Shown here: one piece after another, positions 9,101-16,246 of the stretch
Numbering within the stretch: the first letter of the stretch is position 1
Layout: the number at the start of each line of letters is the position of its first letter
From: Actinomycetes bacterium
GTDB taxonomy: Bacteria; Actinomycetota; Thermoleophilia; BMS3ABIN01
NCBI GenBank assembly: GCA_021785935.1
Contig: JAJYOG010000004.1
Span: 28,052-92,051 of the forward strand
DNA: 64,000 bases
Direction of reading: 5' to 3'
Program-made: the position numbers and the translations under genes
The notes under the pieces: model-generated
The model's input: the letters and a program-made list of their open reading frames with translations, nothing else
What the model was told of the DNA's origin: nothing
Databases searched by the model: none

Positions 9101-11341
9101 GAGGCCGTCCGCAGTTTTTCAGCTTCGTTGGCCCTCGATGGCGGCATTGCCGCCGCCTGGTATGGTCAGGGAGAAAGCCTGCGCCACCTCGGACGTTTCG
9201 ATGAAGCCATCGCCAGCCTGGACCGCTCGCTAAAAATTGAAGATAACGTAGCCACGACCTGGTACAGCAAGGGAGAGAGCCTTCGCTCCCTGGCCCGTCA
9301 TAAAGAAGCGGTTTTGTGTTTCGACAATTCGCTTGGCCTTGACTCCGGGAACGCGGATGCATGGTCAGGTAAAGGCGAGAGCCTGCGGGCGCTGTCAATG
9401 CTGGATGATGCGATCGCAGCATATGAAAAGTCGATCGGAATAAATCCCGGCGCGGGCTCCTGGTATGGCATGGGGGAATGCCTGAGGCTGCTTGACCGTT
9501 TTGATGACGCGGTCCCGGCCTTTGACAAGGCGATCGGGTTCGATCAGGACCATCAGCAAGCCTGGTACGGAAGAGGCGAGAGCCTGAGGCAGCAGGGCCG
9601 ATATGAGGAAGCAATAGCGGCCATCAATCGTGCGATCAAACTCAACGATCGTGATGCAGCGGCCTGGTACAGCAAGGGCGAGAGCCTGCGTGCCCTTTCC
9701 CGCTTCGAGGAGTCCATCAGCAGTTATGACCAGGCAGTAAAGCTGCAGCCGGATGATCGTGGCGCCTGGTATGGCAGGGGAGAAAGCCTGCGCCATCTGG
9801 GCCTGTTCGAACAGTCAATTTCGGCATTCGACAAAGCGCTGAAGCTGGATCAAAAAGATGCCGCCTCCATGTTTGGCAAGGGGCAAAGCCTGCAGAGTCT
9901 CGGCCGCCACGAGCGGGCTCTGACCAGCCTGGAAAAGGCAAGCAGAATCATGAGCGAGGATCCCGCCATCTGGAACATGAAAGGCATGGCCTTGCTGGCG
10001 CTGCATAGATTCGAAAAGGCCGTGCCCGCATTTGACAAGGCGCTGGAGCTCAACGCCGGCGCTCCCGCGTGGCTCGGCAAAGGCAGGGCGCTTCACGGAC
10101 TCTGCCGCTTCAACCGCGCGGTAGCAAGTTATGAAGAGGCTATCGAGATCGACAACAGGCTGACGGCGGCCTGGTTCAGTAAAGGTGAAAGTTTGCTCGC
10201 CCTGGGCAGGTACGAGGAGGGCATCGAAAGTTTTGACAAGGCGATCGAACTGGAGTTCCGCCACGAGCGTGCCCTGTACGGGCGCGGCCTTGGTTTTTAC
10301 GGTTTGGGTGAGTTTGCCCGTTCGATCGACAGCTTCGACAATGCGCTGGCAATCGATCCCGAAGACATGGAAGCGTGGTGCGGCAGAGGTCTCAGCCTTC
10401 ACGGTATGGCGCGTTACGATGAGGCGCTGCGCAGCTACGAGAAAGCGCTGTCGGTGAATGACCGCTTCCAGCAGGCATGGTTCGCCCGCGGCGAAAGCCT
10501 TCGTGCCCTGTACCGGTACGAAGACGCCATAAAATCTTACGATCTGGCTCTGGATATTTTCCAGGGAGACGCCGGCGCCTGGTTCGGCCGCGGTGTCAGT
10601 CAGCATCTGCTTGGTCTGCGCCAGGAGGCGATTGAAAGTTTTGACAGGGCCGTCAAGCATGCGCCGAAGGATGCGGCAGCCTGGTACAACCGCGGTGTCT
10701 GCCTCCACGAGATCGGCAGCTACCAGCGTGCCGTTAACAGCTTTGACAAGGGACTCAAGATTGATGCGAAGGATGCCGCCAGCTGGCATGCCCGCGGACA
10801 GAGCCTCCATCAGCTTGAGCGCTTCAAGGACGCCGTGAACAATTTCAACCGGGCCATCCGCCTCGACTCAGACTTCTCCGAAGCCTGGTTCGACAAGGCG
10901 CTGTCGCTGGAAAGCCTTGGCCGGCTTGACCGGGCGGTTGAGAGCTTTGACCGGGCTATCGGGATCGATGGACGTTACGCTGCAGCCTGGTTTGAAAGAG
11001 GCCGGGTTCTGGGCCGGCTCGCCCGAAACGACCGGGCCATCGAGAGTTTTGATAAAGCCCTGGCGATCGACGACCAGATGGCCGAGGCCTGGCGCCATCG
11101 CGGACTCAGCCTTCACAGCCTGGGCCGCCACGAGGAAGCGGTGGCCAGCTTTGACCGCGCGCTTGCCATCGCGGCGAAAAATGTACAGGCCTGGAACGGC
11201 AAGGGTCTGTCGCTTCACAGCCTGGGCAGGTTTGACGAAGCCATCCGCTGCTTTGACAATGTGCTCGAAATTGACGCCAGGCATGCCGAGGCCTGGGCTA
11301 ACAAGGGCGTCAGCCTGCGCGAACTCGCCCGTCAGAGCTGA
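6185..11341 (+). CDS. Giant tetratricopeptide-repeat protein, 1718 aa
   Basis: Almost the whole protein is TPR. I count about 13 units of 34 residues in the first 460 residues (pattern WFNKGVSLHSLERFDEAI), then an acidic, Pro/Glu/Val-rich linker at roughly 470-750 with VEEP tandem repeats, then about 29 further units to the C-terminus (pattern WYGKGESLRSLGR). No signal peptide, membrane segment or enzyme domain is visible, so it is probably a cytoplasmic superhelical scaffold. The second block is more homogeneous than the first, suggesting expansion by internal duplication. It lies between prmC and tsaC, genes normally adjacent, with 122 nt before it and 37 nt after. Its partners are unknown. 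The long minus-strand ORFs in this span are shadows. Confidence 0.9.
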   Translation: MAAFNASGNSRSVQSLVDKGIRQNASRNYQEALRLFDRAIETGEKEIDTLRRKETKFRDSGHPEKAIRCFDRIREVEKHNALIWFYKGTSYRNLHRFDEALTCYDKAIKFDPWHSEIWFNKGVSLHNLERFDEAIEALDESLELDPRDAAAWFNKGVCLHSLERYQEALESYDKALELEPRDPSAWFNKGVSLHSLERNEEAIACYERAIKLDPNDTFAWFNKGVCLYNLNQFDAATECFNTIHGLELWDPAVWYYKGMSFHNLARFEEAVTAFRKAQELAPKVPANWLSCGVSLHNLNQYDEAITSFDKAIEFDGEDCRPWSHKGASLMQLGRSQEAIECFEKAVAIDPRDSFTLRNLGAALRTLGRSREAIEILDRAVEVDRLDAEAWADRAGCLRELNRLGESVSSFEKALELDGQNAAIWSGKGVGLMELKRYEEALDCFDHALSLDPKDELTSKYRETCLKEFTGAPQAPERFAVEPAQPEEPEEEVWAREAPSRDAREEAAAEPEEESIEEVEAAEPEEAESPRPNLAELANFGETIEEAEAVAGPPEDMEAPVEEEFEEVVKAPMEEESEEEEKAPELETIANMPLQEDETKAGEEAEEEVAAAAIELEVEETPSTEEEVVPEQPVELEAIIGDTSTTGAEEAEHGPVEETVAEEPVEEEPVAEEPVVEEPVVEEPVVEEPVVEEPIVEEPVAEGPVEPEPVEEEPVEELAEIPAVAEVIAEEPAAEEPVVEEPAVIAAMEPLEVAAVYSISAAADQSPAEEALACFNKAIELNPADAEAWLDKGLTLQILSRFEDSIACFEKAAKLNPGETGSWYGKGESLRSLGHFENAIKSFDQATKLDPKFAAAWFGAGLSYQSLGRFPESLTAFDAAIKIDPRNEEVWYSKGLSLSQLEKFDEANGCFDRAVEISPAHAQAWYGKGFSLQSLGREADAVTAFDNAIKIVSSEPAFHYSRGESLRRLGRHREAVRSFSASLALDGGIAAAWYGQGESLRHLGRFDEAIASLDRSLKIEDNVATTWYSKGESLRSLARHKEAVLCFDNSLGLDSGNADAWSGKGESLRALSMLDDAIAAYEKSIGINPGAGSWYGMGECLRLLDRFDDAVPAFDKAIGFDQDHQQAWYGRGESLRQQGRYEEAIAAINRAIKLNDRDAAAWYSKGESLRALSRFEESISSYDQAVKLQPDDRGAWYGRGESLRHLGLFEQSISAFDKALKLDQKDAASMFGKGQSLQSLGRHERALTSLEKASRIMSEDPAIWNMKGMALLALHRFEKAVPAFDKALELNAGAPAWLGKGRALHGLCRFNRAVASYEEAIEIDNRLTAAWFSKGESLLALGRYEEGIESFDKAIELEFRHERALYGRGLGFYGLGEFARSIDSFDNALAIDPEDMEAWCGRGLSLHGMARYDEALRSYEKALSVNDRFQQAWFARGESLRALYRYEDAIKSYDLALDIFQGDAGAWFGRGVSQHLLGLRQEAIESFDRAVKHAPKDAAAWYNRGVCLHEIGSYQRAVNSFDKGLKIDAKDAASWHARGQSLHQLERFKDAVNNFNRAIRLDSDFSEAWFDKALSLESLGRLDRAVESFDRAIGIDGRYAAAWFERGRVLGRLARNDRAIESFDKALAIDDQMAEAWRHRGLSLHSLGRHEEAVASFDRALAIAAKNVQAWNGKGLSLHSLGRFDEAIRCFDNVLEIDARHAEAWANKGVSLRELARQS
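8164..8299 (+). repeat. VEEP-encoding tandem repeat in the TPR gene linker
   Basis: Degenerate 15-bp units of the form gaagagccagttgtg recur head to tail, encoding VEEPV/AEEPV pentapeptides. Copies next to each other are nearly identical at the DNA level, so the array is prone to slippage and its length may vary between strains. It forms part of the acidic linker separating the two TPR blocks. Confidence 0.8.
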
Positions 11342-11378
11342 TTGTAAGCCTGGTTAATCCCCTCAGTTTTTCCTGAAT

Positions 11379-12029
11379 ATGGTTACCGAGATACTCAAAG
11401 AGCAGGCAATGGCAGCCGCGGATTGGGAGCGGGTTGGGGCTGCCCTCAGGGGCGGCGGTCTTGTGGCTCTGCCGTCCGATACCGTCTACGGCCTCGCCTG
11501 CCTGGCGACCATCTCCGAGGCGGTTGAACGCATCTATGACGTTAAGGGGCGTGACCGCCAAAAACCAGTCGCGCTTGTATTTACCGCGGTGGAACAGATT
11601 GGCGCGCTCATCCCGGACCTGCCGCCAGAAATCAGGTCTGCTCTCGCCGGGATCATGCCGGGGCCGGTTACCGCGATTGTGCCCTTCGGGGAAGGAGCCG
11701 GCGGCATTCACGTTCGCGGCGGCGGCAGCATCGGCGTCCGGATAATCGCGCCGCCGGAGGGTGATTTATACAGGTTTCTGCCAGGGCCGCTCGCGGTCAC
11801 CAGTGCCAATCTTTCAGGTCATGAGGATCCTGGCGTTGCGACAGACATTCCGCCAGAGGTGTCGGAAGCCTGCGATTTTGTCATCGACTCCGGGCGAAGA
11901 GGAAGCTGTATCCCCTCGACCGTAGTCGATCTGCGGCCGCTGACCGCAGGAAAGACGCCAGAAATTTTGAGGGAAGGGACACTGGACTACCACGAGATCG
12001 TCAGATGCTGCGAGCAAAAGCAAAAATAA
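11379..12029 (+). CDS. tsaC: Threonylcarbamoyl-AMP synthase (Sua5/YrdC family)
   Basis: This enzyme makes threonylcarbamoyl-adenylate from threonine, bicarbonate and ATP, the first step of t6A37 modification of ANN-decoding tRNAs. The YrdC-fold motifs LPSDTVYGLAC and KGRDRQKPVALVF are near the N-terminus, and LAVTSANLSGHEDP and CIPSTVVDL follow in the usual order. At 216 residues it is the short TsaC/YwlC form without the Sua5 C-terminal domain. It sits between the TPR gene and rpiB in the conserved actinobacterial block. Confidence 0.94.
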   Translation: MVTEILKEQAMAAADWERVGAALRGGGLVALPSDTVYGLACLATISEAVERIYDVKGRDRQKPVALVFTAVEQIGALIPDLPPEIRSALAGIMPGPVTAIVPFGEGAGGIHVRGGGSIGVRIIAPPEGDLYRFLPGPLAVTSANLSGHEDPGVATDIPPEVSEACDFVIDSGRRGSCIPSTVVDLRPLTAGKTPEILREGTLDYHEIVRCCEQKQK

Positions 12030-12045
12030 GATATAATTGTCGCTG

Positions 12046-12201
12046 TTGTATCCGCGCGGAATCGATGGAAAGCCAACGGCAGCCACGGACGTTTGCGATC
12101 CGATCGGTGAATCGGTCGGGTTCTATCTGAACGCTCTGGAAGTGCTCGAGCCCGCGCTTCCCGTAATACTTGGCGCCGCCCTTGGGGAGGAGACCCCTTG
12201 A
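12046..12201 (+). CDS. Possible 51-residue ORF overlapping rpiB
   Basis: A small open frame absent from the ORF track runs from TTG 12046 to TGA 12199-12201 and overlaps the TTG start of rpiB by 4 nt (TTGA), the layout of coupled genes. Its codons resemble those of the neighbours. A perfect TATAAT at 12032-12037 lies just upstream, so it could be the first frame of a nearly leaderless rpiB transcript. The product (starting YPRGIDGKPTAATD) matches no family I know. It may be a leader peptide, or chance coding in the 168-nt tsaC-rpiB gap. Confidence 0.3.
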   Translation: MYPRGIDGKPTAATDVCDPIGESVGFYLNALEVLEPALPVILGAALGEETP

Positions 12202-12638
12202 AGATAGCCATAGCAGCCGATCACGCTGGTTTCAATCTCAAACAAAGCGTCAGCCAACGCCTGGAAGCAGGAGGACACAGTGTGTCCGATATGGGCACGA
12301 ATTCCGCCAACAGCTGCGACTATCCAACCTATGCGGTTGAAGTATCGAGGGCGGTTTCCAGTGGTGAGGCTGAACGTGGAATCCTCGTCTGTGGCACCGG
12401 CCTGGGTATGTGCATCGCCGCCAACAAGATCAGGGGCATACGGGCCGTGGGCCCCTGCGATCCGGTGCAGGCGGAAATGAGCCGCCGCCATAATGACGCC
12501 AACGTCCTCTGCCTCGGCGAGCGGATGATGGGCGCGGATCTGGTTTTTAAAATAGTCGATGTCTGGCTGGCTACCCCCTTCGAGGGAGGCCGCCACGCCC
12601 GGCGCCTGGAGCTGATCTCGGAGCTGGAAGAAAAATGA
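12198..12638 (+). CDS. rpiB: Ribose-5-phosphate isomerase B
   Basis: RpiB interconverts ribose 5-phosphate and ribulose 5-phosphate in the pentose phosphate pathway. The start [14 protein letters not shown] and the anion-hole segment [17 protein letters not shown] are family signatures, followed by [18 protein letters not shown]. The protein is 146 residues, normal for RpiB. GGGGAGGAG lies about 5 nt before the TTG start, which fixes the start. Its stop overlaps the glyA start as ATGA, so the two are coupled. Confidence 0.96.
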   Translation: MKIAIAADHAGFNLKQSVSQRLEAGGHSVSDMGTNSANSCDYPTYAVEVSRAVSSGEAERGILVCGTGLGMCIAANKIRGIRAVGPCDPVQAEMSRRHNDANVLCLGERMMGADLVFKIVDVWLATPFEGGRHARRLELISELEEK

Positions 12639-13912
12639 AGCAGGCGGAGTCCAAGACACAGGCTGATTTCCTGGCGCCTCTGAAAGTGGCCGATCCGGAA
12701 CTGGCCGGACTAATCAAGGATGAACTCAAGCGGCAGCGCCACACGGTCGAGCTGATCGCCTCGGAAAATTTCACCAGCCGCGCAGTGCTGGAAGCAGCCT
12801 CCTCAATCCTCACCAATAAATATGCGGAGGGTTATCCGCAGGCCCGCTATTACGGCGGCTGCGAGGTTGTTGACCAGGTGGAGACCCTTGCTATAGACAG
12901 ATGCAAGGCGCTCTTCGGAGCCGAGCACGTAAACGTGCAGCCGCATAGTGGCTCATCAGCGAACCAGGCCGTTTACTTCGCCGACCTTGCCCTGGGGGAT
13001 AGCGTCCTGGCCATGAAGCTGGACCACGGCGGCCATCTGTCGCATGGGCTCAAGGTCAATTTTTCCGGCCGGTTTTATCATTTTCACAGTTACGGACTCG
13101 ACCGCGAAACGGGGCGGCTGGACTACGACGAGATCGAGCGGTTGGCAAAAGAGCTTCAGCCGGTGCTAATCGTTGCCGGCGCCAGCGCCTATCCCCGCCA
13201 GATAGATTTCGAGCGGTTCGCCGCGATCGCAAAAAACGTCGGCGCCAGGCTCATGGTCGACATGGCGCACATCGCCGGGCTGATCGGCGCCGGGCTTCAT
13301 CCCGATCCGGTTGCGCCCAGCGACTACGTCACCACGACCACACACAAAACGTTGGCAGGGCCCAGGTCCGGTGTGATTATCTGCAAGGGAAAACATGCCA
13401 CGGGCATCGACAAGGCCATTTTCCCCGGTCTGCAGGGAGGGCCGCTGATGCACATCATCGCGGCCAAGGCAGCCTGTTTCAAATTGGCGGATACGCCAGA
13501 GTTCCGCGAGCGCCAGAAGCAGACTATCGACAATGCCGCCTGTCTGGCCAGGTGCCTTCAGGACGGCGGCATCAATCTTGTTTCTGGAGGCACCGACAAC
13601 CATTTGATGCTGGCGGATCTGACCAATATTGGTGTTACCGGCATCGAGGCTGAAAACCGGCTTGAGGACGTAGGCATCACCGTCAACAAGAACGCCGTTC
13701 CCTACGATGAGTTGCCGCCGACCGTCACCAGCGGCATCAGGCTGGGCACGCCGGCCGTCACCACCAGGGGATTCCGCGAGCCGGAGATGGAACAGATTGC
13801 CGAGATCATCCTGGCGGCCTTAAGTCCACATGTAACTGCCACGGAAATCCAGGGGCTGCGCAAGAAAACCGATAAGCTGCTCGCCGGTTTTCCGCTCTAC
13901 CCGCACCTCTAA
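12635..13912 (+). CDS. glyA: Serine hydroxymethyltransferase
   Basis: A PLP enzyme converting serine and tetrahydrofolate to glycine and methylenetetrahydrofolate, the one-carbon donor used by ThyX. The PLP lysine is in [14 protein letters not shown] near residue 237; the N-terminal [16 protein letters not shown] and [13 protein letters not shown] are also diagnostic. It is 425 residues, full length. It starts 4 nt inside rpiB. In relatives the next gene is a dCMP deaminase, here displaced about 11.4 kb downstream by the accessory block. Confidence 0.97.
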   Translation: MKQAESKTQADFLAPLKVADPELAGLIKDELKRQRHTVELIASENFTSRAVLEAASSILTNKYAEGYPQARYYGGCEVVDQVETLAIDRCKALFGAEHVNVQPHSGSSANQAVYFADLALGDSVLAMKLDHGGHLSHGLKVNFSGRFYHFHSYGLDRETGRLDYDEIERLAKELQPVLIVAGASAYPRQIDFERFAAIAKNVGARLMVDMAHIAGLIGAGLHPDPVAPSDYVTTTTHKTLAGPRSGVIICKGKHATGIDKAIFPGLQGGPLMHIIAAKAACFKLADTPEFRERQKQTIDNAACLARCLQDGGINLVSGGTDNHLMLADLTNIGVTGIEAENRLEDVGITVNKNAVPYDELPPTVTSGIRLGTPAVTTRGFREPEMEQIAEIILAALSPHVTATEIQGLRKKTDKLLAGFPLYPHL

Positions 13913-14019
13913 TACGGCCCACACATCAACCGGTTCAGCTGGCCTTCATGACCAGGTTGCGTAGCATCCGCCAGAAAATGCCTGTAAATCAAGGTCTTTT
14001 TTCCCATACCTGACAGGCC

Positions 14020-14047
14020 TTGTAAGAATTTCCAAAATCTGTATAAT
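14020..14047 (+). promoter_or_regulatory. Putative sigma-A promoter of the first surface-protein gene
   Basis: TTGTAA and a perfect TATAAT are separated by 16 bp in the 338-bp gap after glyA. Transcription from it would give a leader of roughly 195 nt before the TTG start at 14251, containing the hairpins listed next. Confidence 0.5.
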
Positions 14048-14089
14048 AATGTACACGCTATCGGTAAATGGTGGCCAGGGTGTGCAGTT

Positions 14090-14112
14090 CCTGTCTCTGA
14101 CAGGCTGTTTTT
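14090..14112 (+). terminator. Intrinsic-terminator-like hairpin in the leader
   Basis: CCTGTC-TCT-GACAGG is followed by CTGTTTTT. It lies downstream of the TATAAT promoter and upstream of the surface-protein start, so it may act as an attenuator. If the real promoter lies further downstream, it could instead terminate read-through from glyA. A second hairpin, AGTGCC-GGGG-GGCACT at 14116-14131, follows at once. Confidence 0.45.
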
Positions 14113-14250
14113 AGAAGTGCCGGGGGGCACTGCAAAACAGGTGGGGTAGGTTGATCAGCAGGATTATCCCCTTTTTCTGCGCAGTAAATTCCCTGAAGGA
14201 CCCTGAGCGGTTCCATACGCATGTAAAATGCCGCCCCTGGAAGGAAGGGA

Positions 14251-15975
14251 TTGTTGAAAAAACAAGCTTGGATAAAGATCGCAGCGTCATTTATGGCTAT
14301 TGTTTTTATCTTCTGCGCTCTGGCGGTAACCGTAGCCTCAGCCAGCACGGAGGGTTCAGCCGGGACACCCGGTTCTTCGGGGACTCCCGTAGATAGCGGC
14401 ACCCCTCCAACAACGACACCCAAAACCTATTACTTCACCTGGTACGATTCCAAACCCGAGAACGGGATGAATGGTGACTCGATTATCATCGGCAACCTCG
14501 AAGATACCAGCGCCACCGCACAGGTCTATTTCGGCACCGAGACCACTCCGCGCGAAACCATCGACCTGGGACCGAAGGACCGCACGGCAGTCTCCTGGCC
14601 CGACACAATAGGCGGTCCGGTGCGCGTTGTTTCCCCGAGCGGCGCAACCTTTGTGGTTACCCAGCGGGTCTTCTATGGCGACACTTTTAACGAAGTCGGC
14701 GCCATCGAGGCCAAGAATCTGGACACCGCCTACAACTTCACCTGGTACGACTCCAAACCTGAGAACGGCATGAAGGGCAACTGGATCCTCGTTTGCAACA
14801 CGGGCACGGATACGGCACAAGTAAAAATCACCATCGATGGAGACCTCAAGGGCACCTATTCCATCGCCCCGGGTGAGAACGTGACGCCGCAATATCCCAA
14901 TTACATGAGCGGTCCGGTGAGAGTGGAATGCACAAACGGTCAGCCGATCATCGCTTCGCAACGCGTTCTCTGGGGTACGAGCTTCAATGAGGTCATAGGC
15001 ATGCCCGACCGGAACCTCGATACGATCTATTATTTCACCTGGTATGACATGATCCGGAGTTCAGGGATGACGGGCAACTGGGTTCTGATTTCAAACATCA
15101 ACGATGCTCCCGTGCATGCGCAGGTATTTATCGGCATCGATCCGACTCCGAAGGGCACATATACCATTCAGCCACATCAGAGCGTGACGCCTAACTATCC
15201 CGAGCTTAAGGACGGGCCGGTCAAAGTCATCTGCACGGATTGCACTGGCGCTCAAAAGATCATGGTCAGCCAGCGCGTGCTCTTCAAACAGAGTTTTGAG
15301 GAAGTGCAGGGAACGCCGCCCACGGGCCTGACCGAACGCGAATTTTTCGGCTGGTATGATTTCACTGCCGCCAACTCCATGAACGGCAACTGGCTCCTGA
15401 TCGCCAATGAAGGCCTCGACGATACAATTGTGGATGTCTTCATCGGCCCGTCAACAACGCCGATCGCGACATATTTTATCCATCCGGGCGACCGGGCGAC
15501 CCCACAGTTCCCCGAAGTGCTGGACGGCCCCGTGCGGGTGCTCAGCCGTAACAACCAGCCGTTGATGGTCAGCCAGCGCACGATATACAAGAACAGCTTC
15601 AATGAACTCTTAGGTCTGACCAAGGCCGATGTCGGTATCCCCGCGGCGCCCGGTCCTGACATGCACCTCTTTAAACTGAATACACACTGGGACGACGAGC
15701 TTTACCATGACCGTGTCCTGGATGTGGACCTGCGTGTGTCCGATACCGGTCTTGGCGCCGCCTTCAAAACGAAGATCACGAAAATCACCGCCACCAACGG
15801 CGTCGAGGTTTTGACAGCTACTCCCAAGCTGCTCGCCACCCCTATCGCCGCGGGCGGCGGCTATGACAATTTCCAGATACAGGTGCGCGTTCCCCTTGAT
15901 GTAACCGGCTTCAATTTGCAAGTGAAAGCAACATGTGAGGATGCCGACGGCGCCTTGTACAACTTTCCCACCTAG
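14251..15975 (+). CDS. Secreted protein with four WYD/SQR repeat modules
   Basis: A 574-residue exported protein. The N-terminus (KKQAWIKIAASFMAIVFIFCALAV then ASAST) is a signal peptide. Four modules of about 95-100 residues start near residues 58, 160, 259 and 363. Each begins with an aromatic-rich FTWYD motif, then a NW(I/L)L(I/V)xN strand, a PGxxVTPxxP turn, GPVRV, and ends with SQRVLxxxSFNEVxG. The last 100 residues form a different, probably beta-rich domain. I do not recognise a named family. AAGGAAGGGA precedes the tandem TTG TTG start. The next secreted gene carries the same modules, implying a shared surface role such as adhesion or wall binding (inference). Confidence 0.85.
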   Translation: MLKKQAWIKIAASFMAIVFIFCALAVTVASASTEGSAGTPGSSGTPVDSGTPPTTTPKTYYFTWYDSKPENGMNGDSIIIGNLEDTSATAQVYFGTETTPRETIDLGPKDRTAVSWPDTIGGPVRVVSPSGATFVVTQRVFYGDTFNEVGAIEAKNLDTAYNFTWYDSKPENGMKGNWILVCNTGTDTAQVKITIDGDLKGTYSIAPGENVTPQYPNYMSGPVRVECTNGQPIIASQRVLWGTSFNEVIGMPDRNLDTIYYFTWYDMIRSSGMTGNWVLISNINDAPVHAQVFIGIDPTPKGTYTIQPHQSVTPNYPELKDGPVKVICTDCTGAQKIMVSQRVLFKQSFEEVQGTPPTGLTEREFFGWYDFTAANSMNGNWLLIANEGLDDTIVDVFIGPSTTPIATYFIHPGDRATPQFPEVLDGPVRVLSRNNQPLMVSQRTIYKNSFNELLGLTKADVGIPAAPGPDMHLFKLNTHWDDELYHDRVLDVDLRVSDTGLGAAFKTKITKITATNGVEVLTATPKLLATPIAAGGGYDNFQIQVRVPLDVTGFNLQVKATCEDADGALYNFPT

Positions 15976-16010
15976 CCTCAGCTCCGGACTCCCCACCGGG
16001 GGGTTGAGGC
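15975..16010 (+). terminator. Hairpin after the first surface-protein gene
   Basis: GCCTCA and TGAGGC arms enclose an inner CCCC-ACC-GGGG stem, starting at the stop codon. No T-run follows, so termination would be weak or factor-dependent. Confidence 0.35.
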
Positions 16011-16175
16011 GGAATAACAATTCCCAATAATTCATAATCTGGATCTAACTTGACTTAGTGGATGGTAGAGATTAATTTAAGATAATCCCCAGTTTCAAAA
16101 CACTCCCCACGTCACTGGAAGATAATGTACCACTAGGGAACGGGTTTCAGCAGGTATTTGGCGATCCGATGATTT

Positions 16176-16196
16176 ATATTGGGACAATATTTTTTT
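16176..16196 (+). terminator. Terminator-like hairpin in the leader of the second surface gene
   Basis: ATATTG-GGA-CAATAT is followed by six T residues, 50 nt before the ATG at 16247. A TTGACT at 16050-16055 may be part of an upstream promoter, which would make this an attenuator. The alternative is that it terminates the preceding surface gene. Confidence 0.45.
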
Positions 16197-16246
16197 GCCG
16201 AATCCCGCCGGTGACGAAAAGGCAAACCACCCATCAGGAGAACAAA

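Noticed and set aside
9815-10810. 331-aa minus-strand ORF
   Set aside because: Antisense to regular TPR coding sequence; caused by codon bias.
16201-16246. GGCAAACC as part of a cyclic-di-GMP riboswitch
   Set aside because: The rest of the GEMM consensus (second stem and GNRA tetraloop) is absent and the motif lies at the ribosome site.
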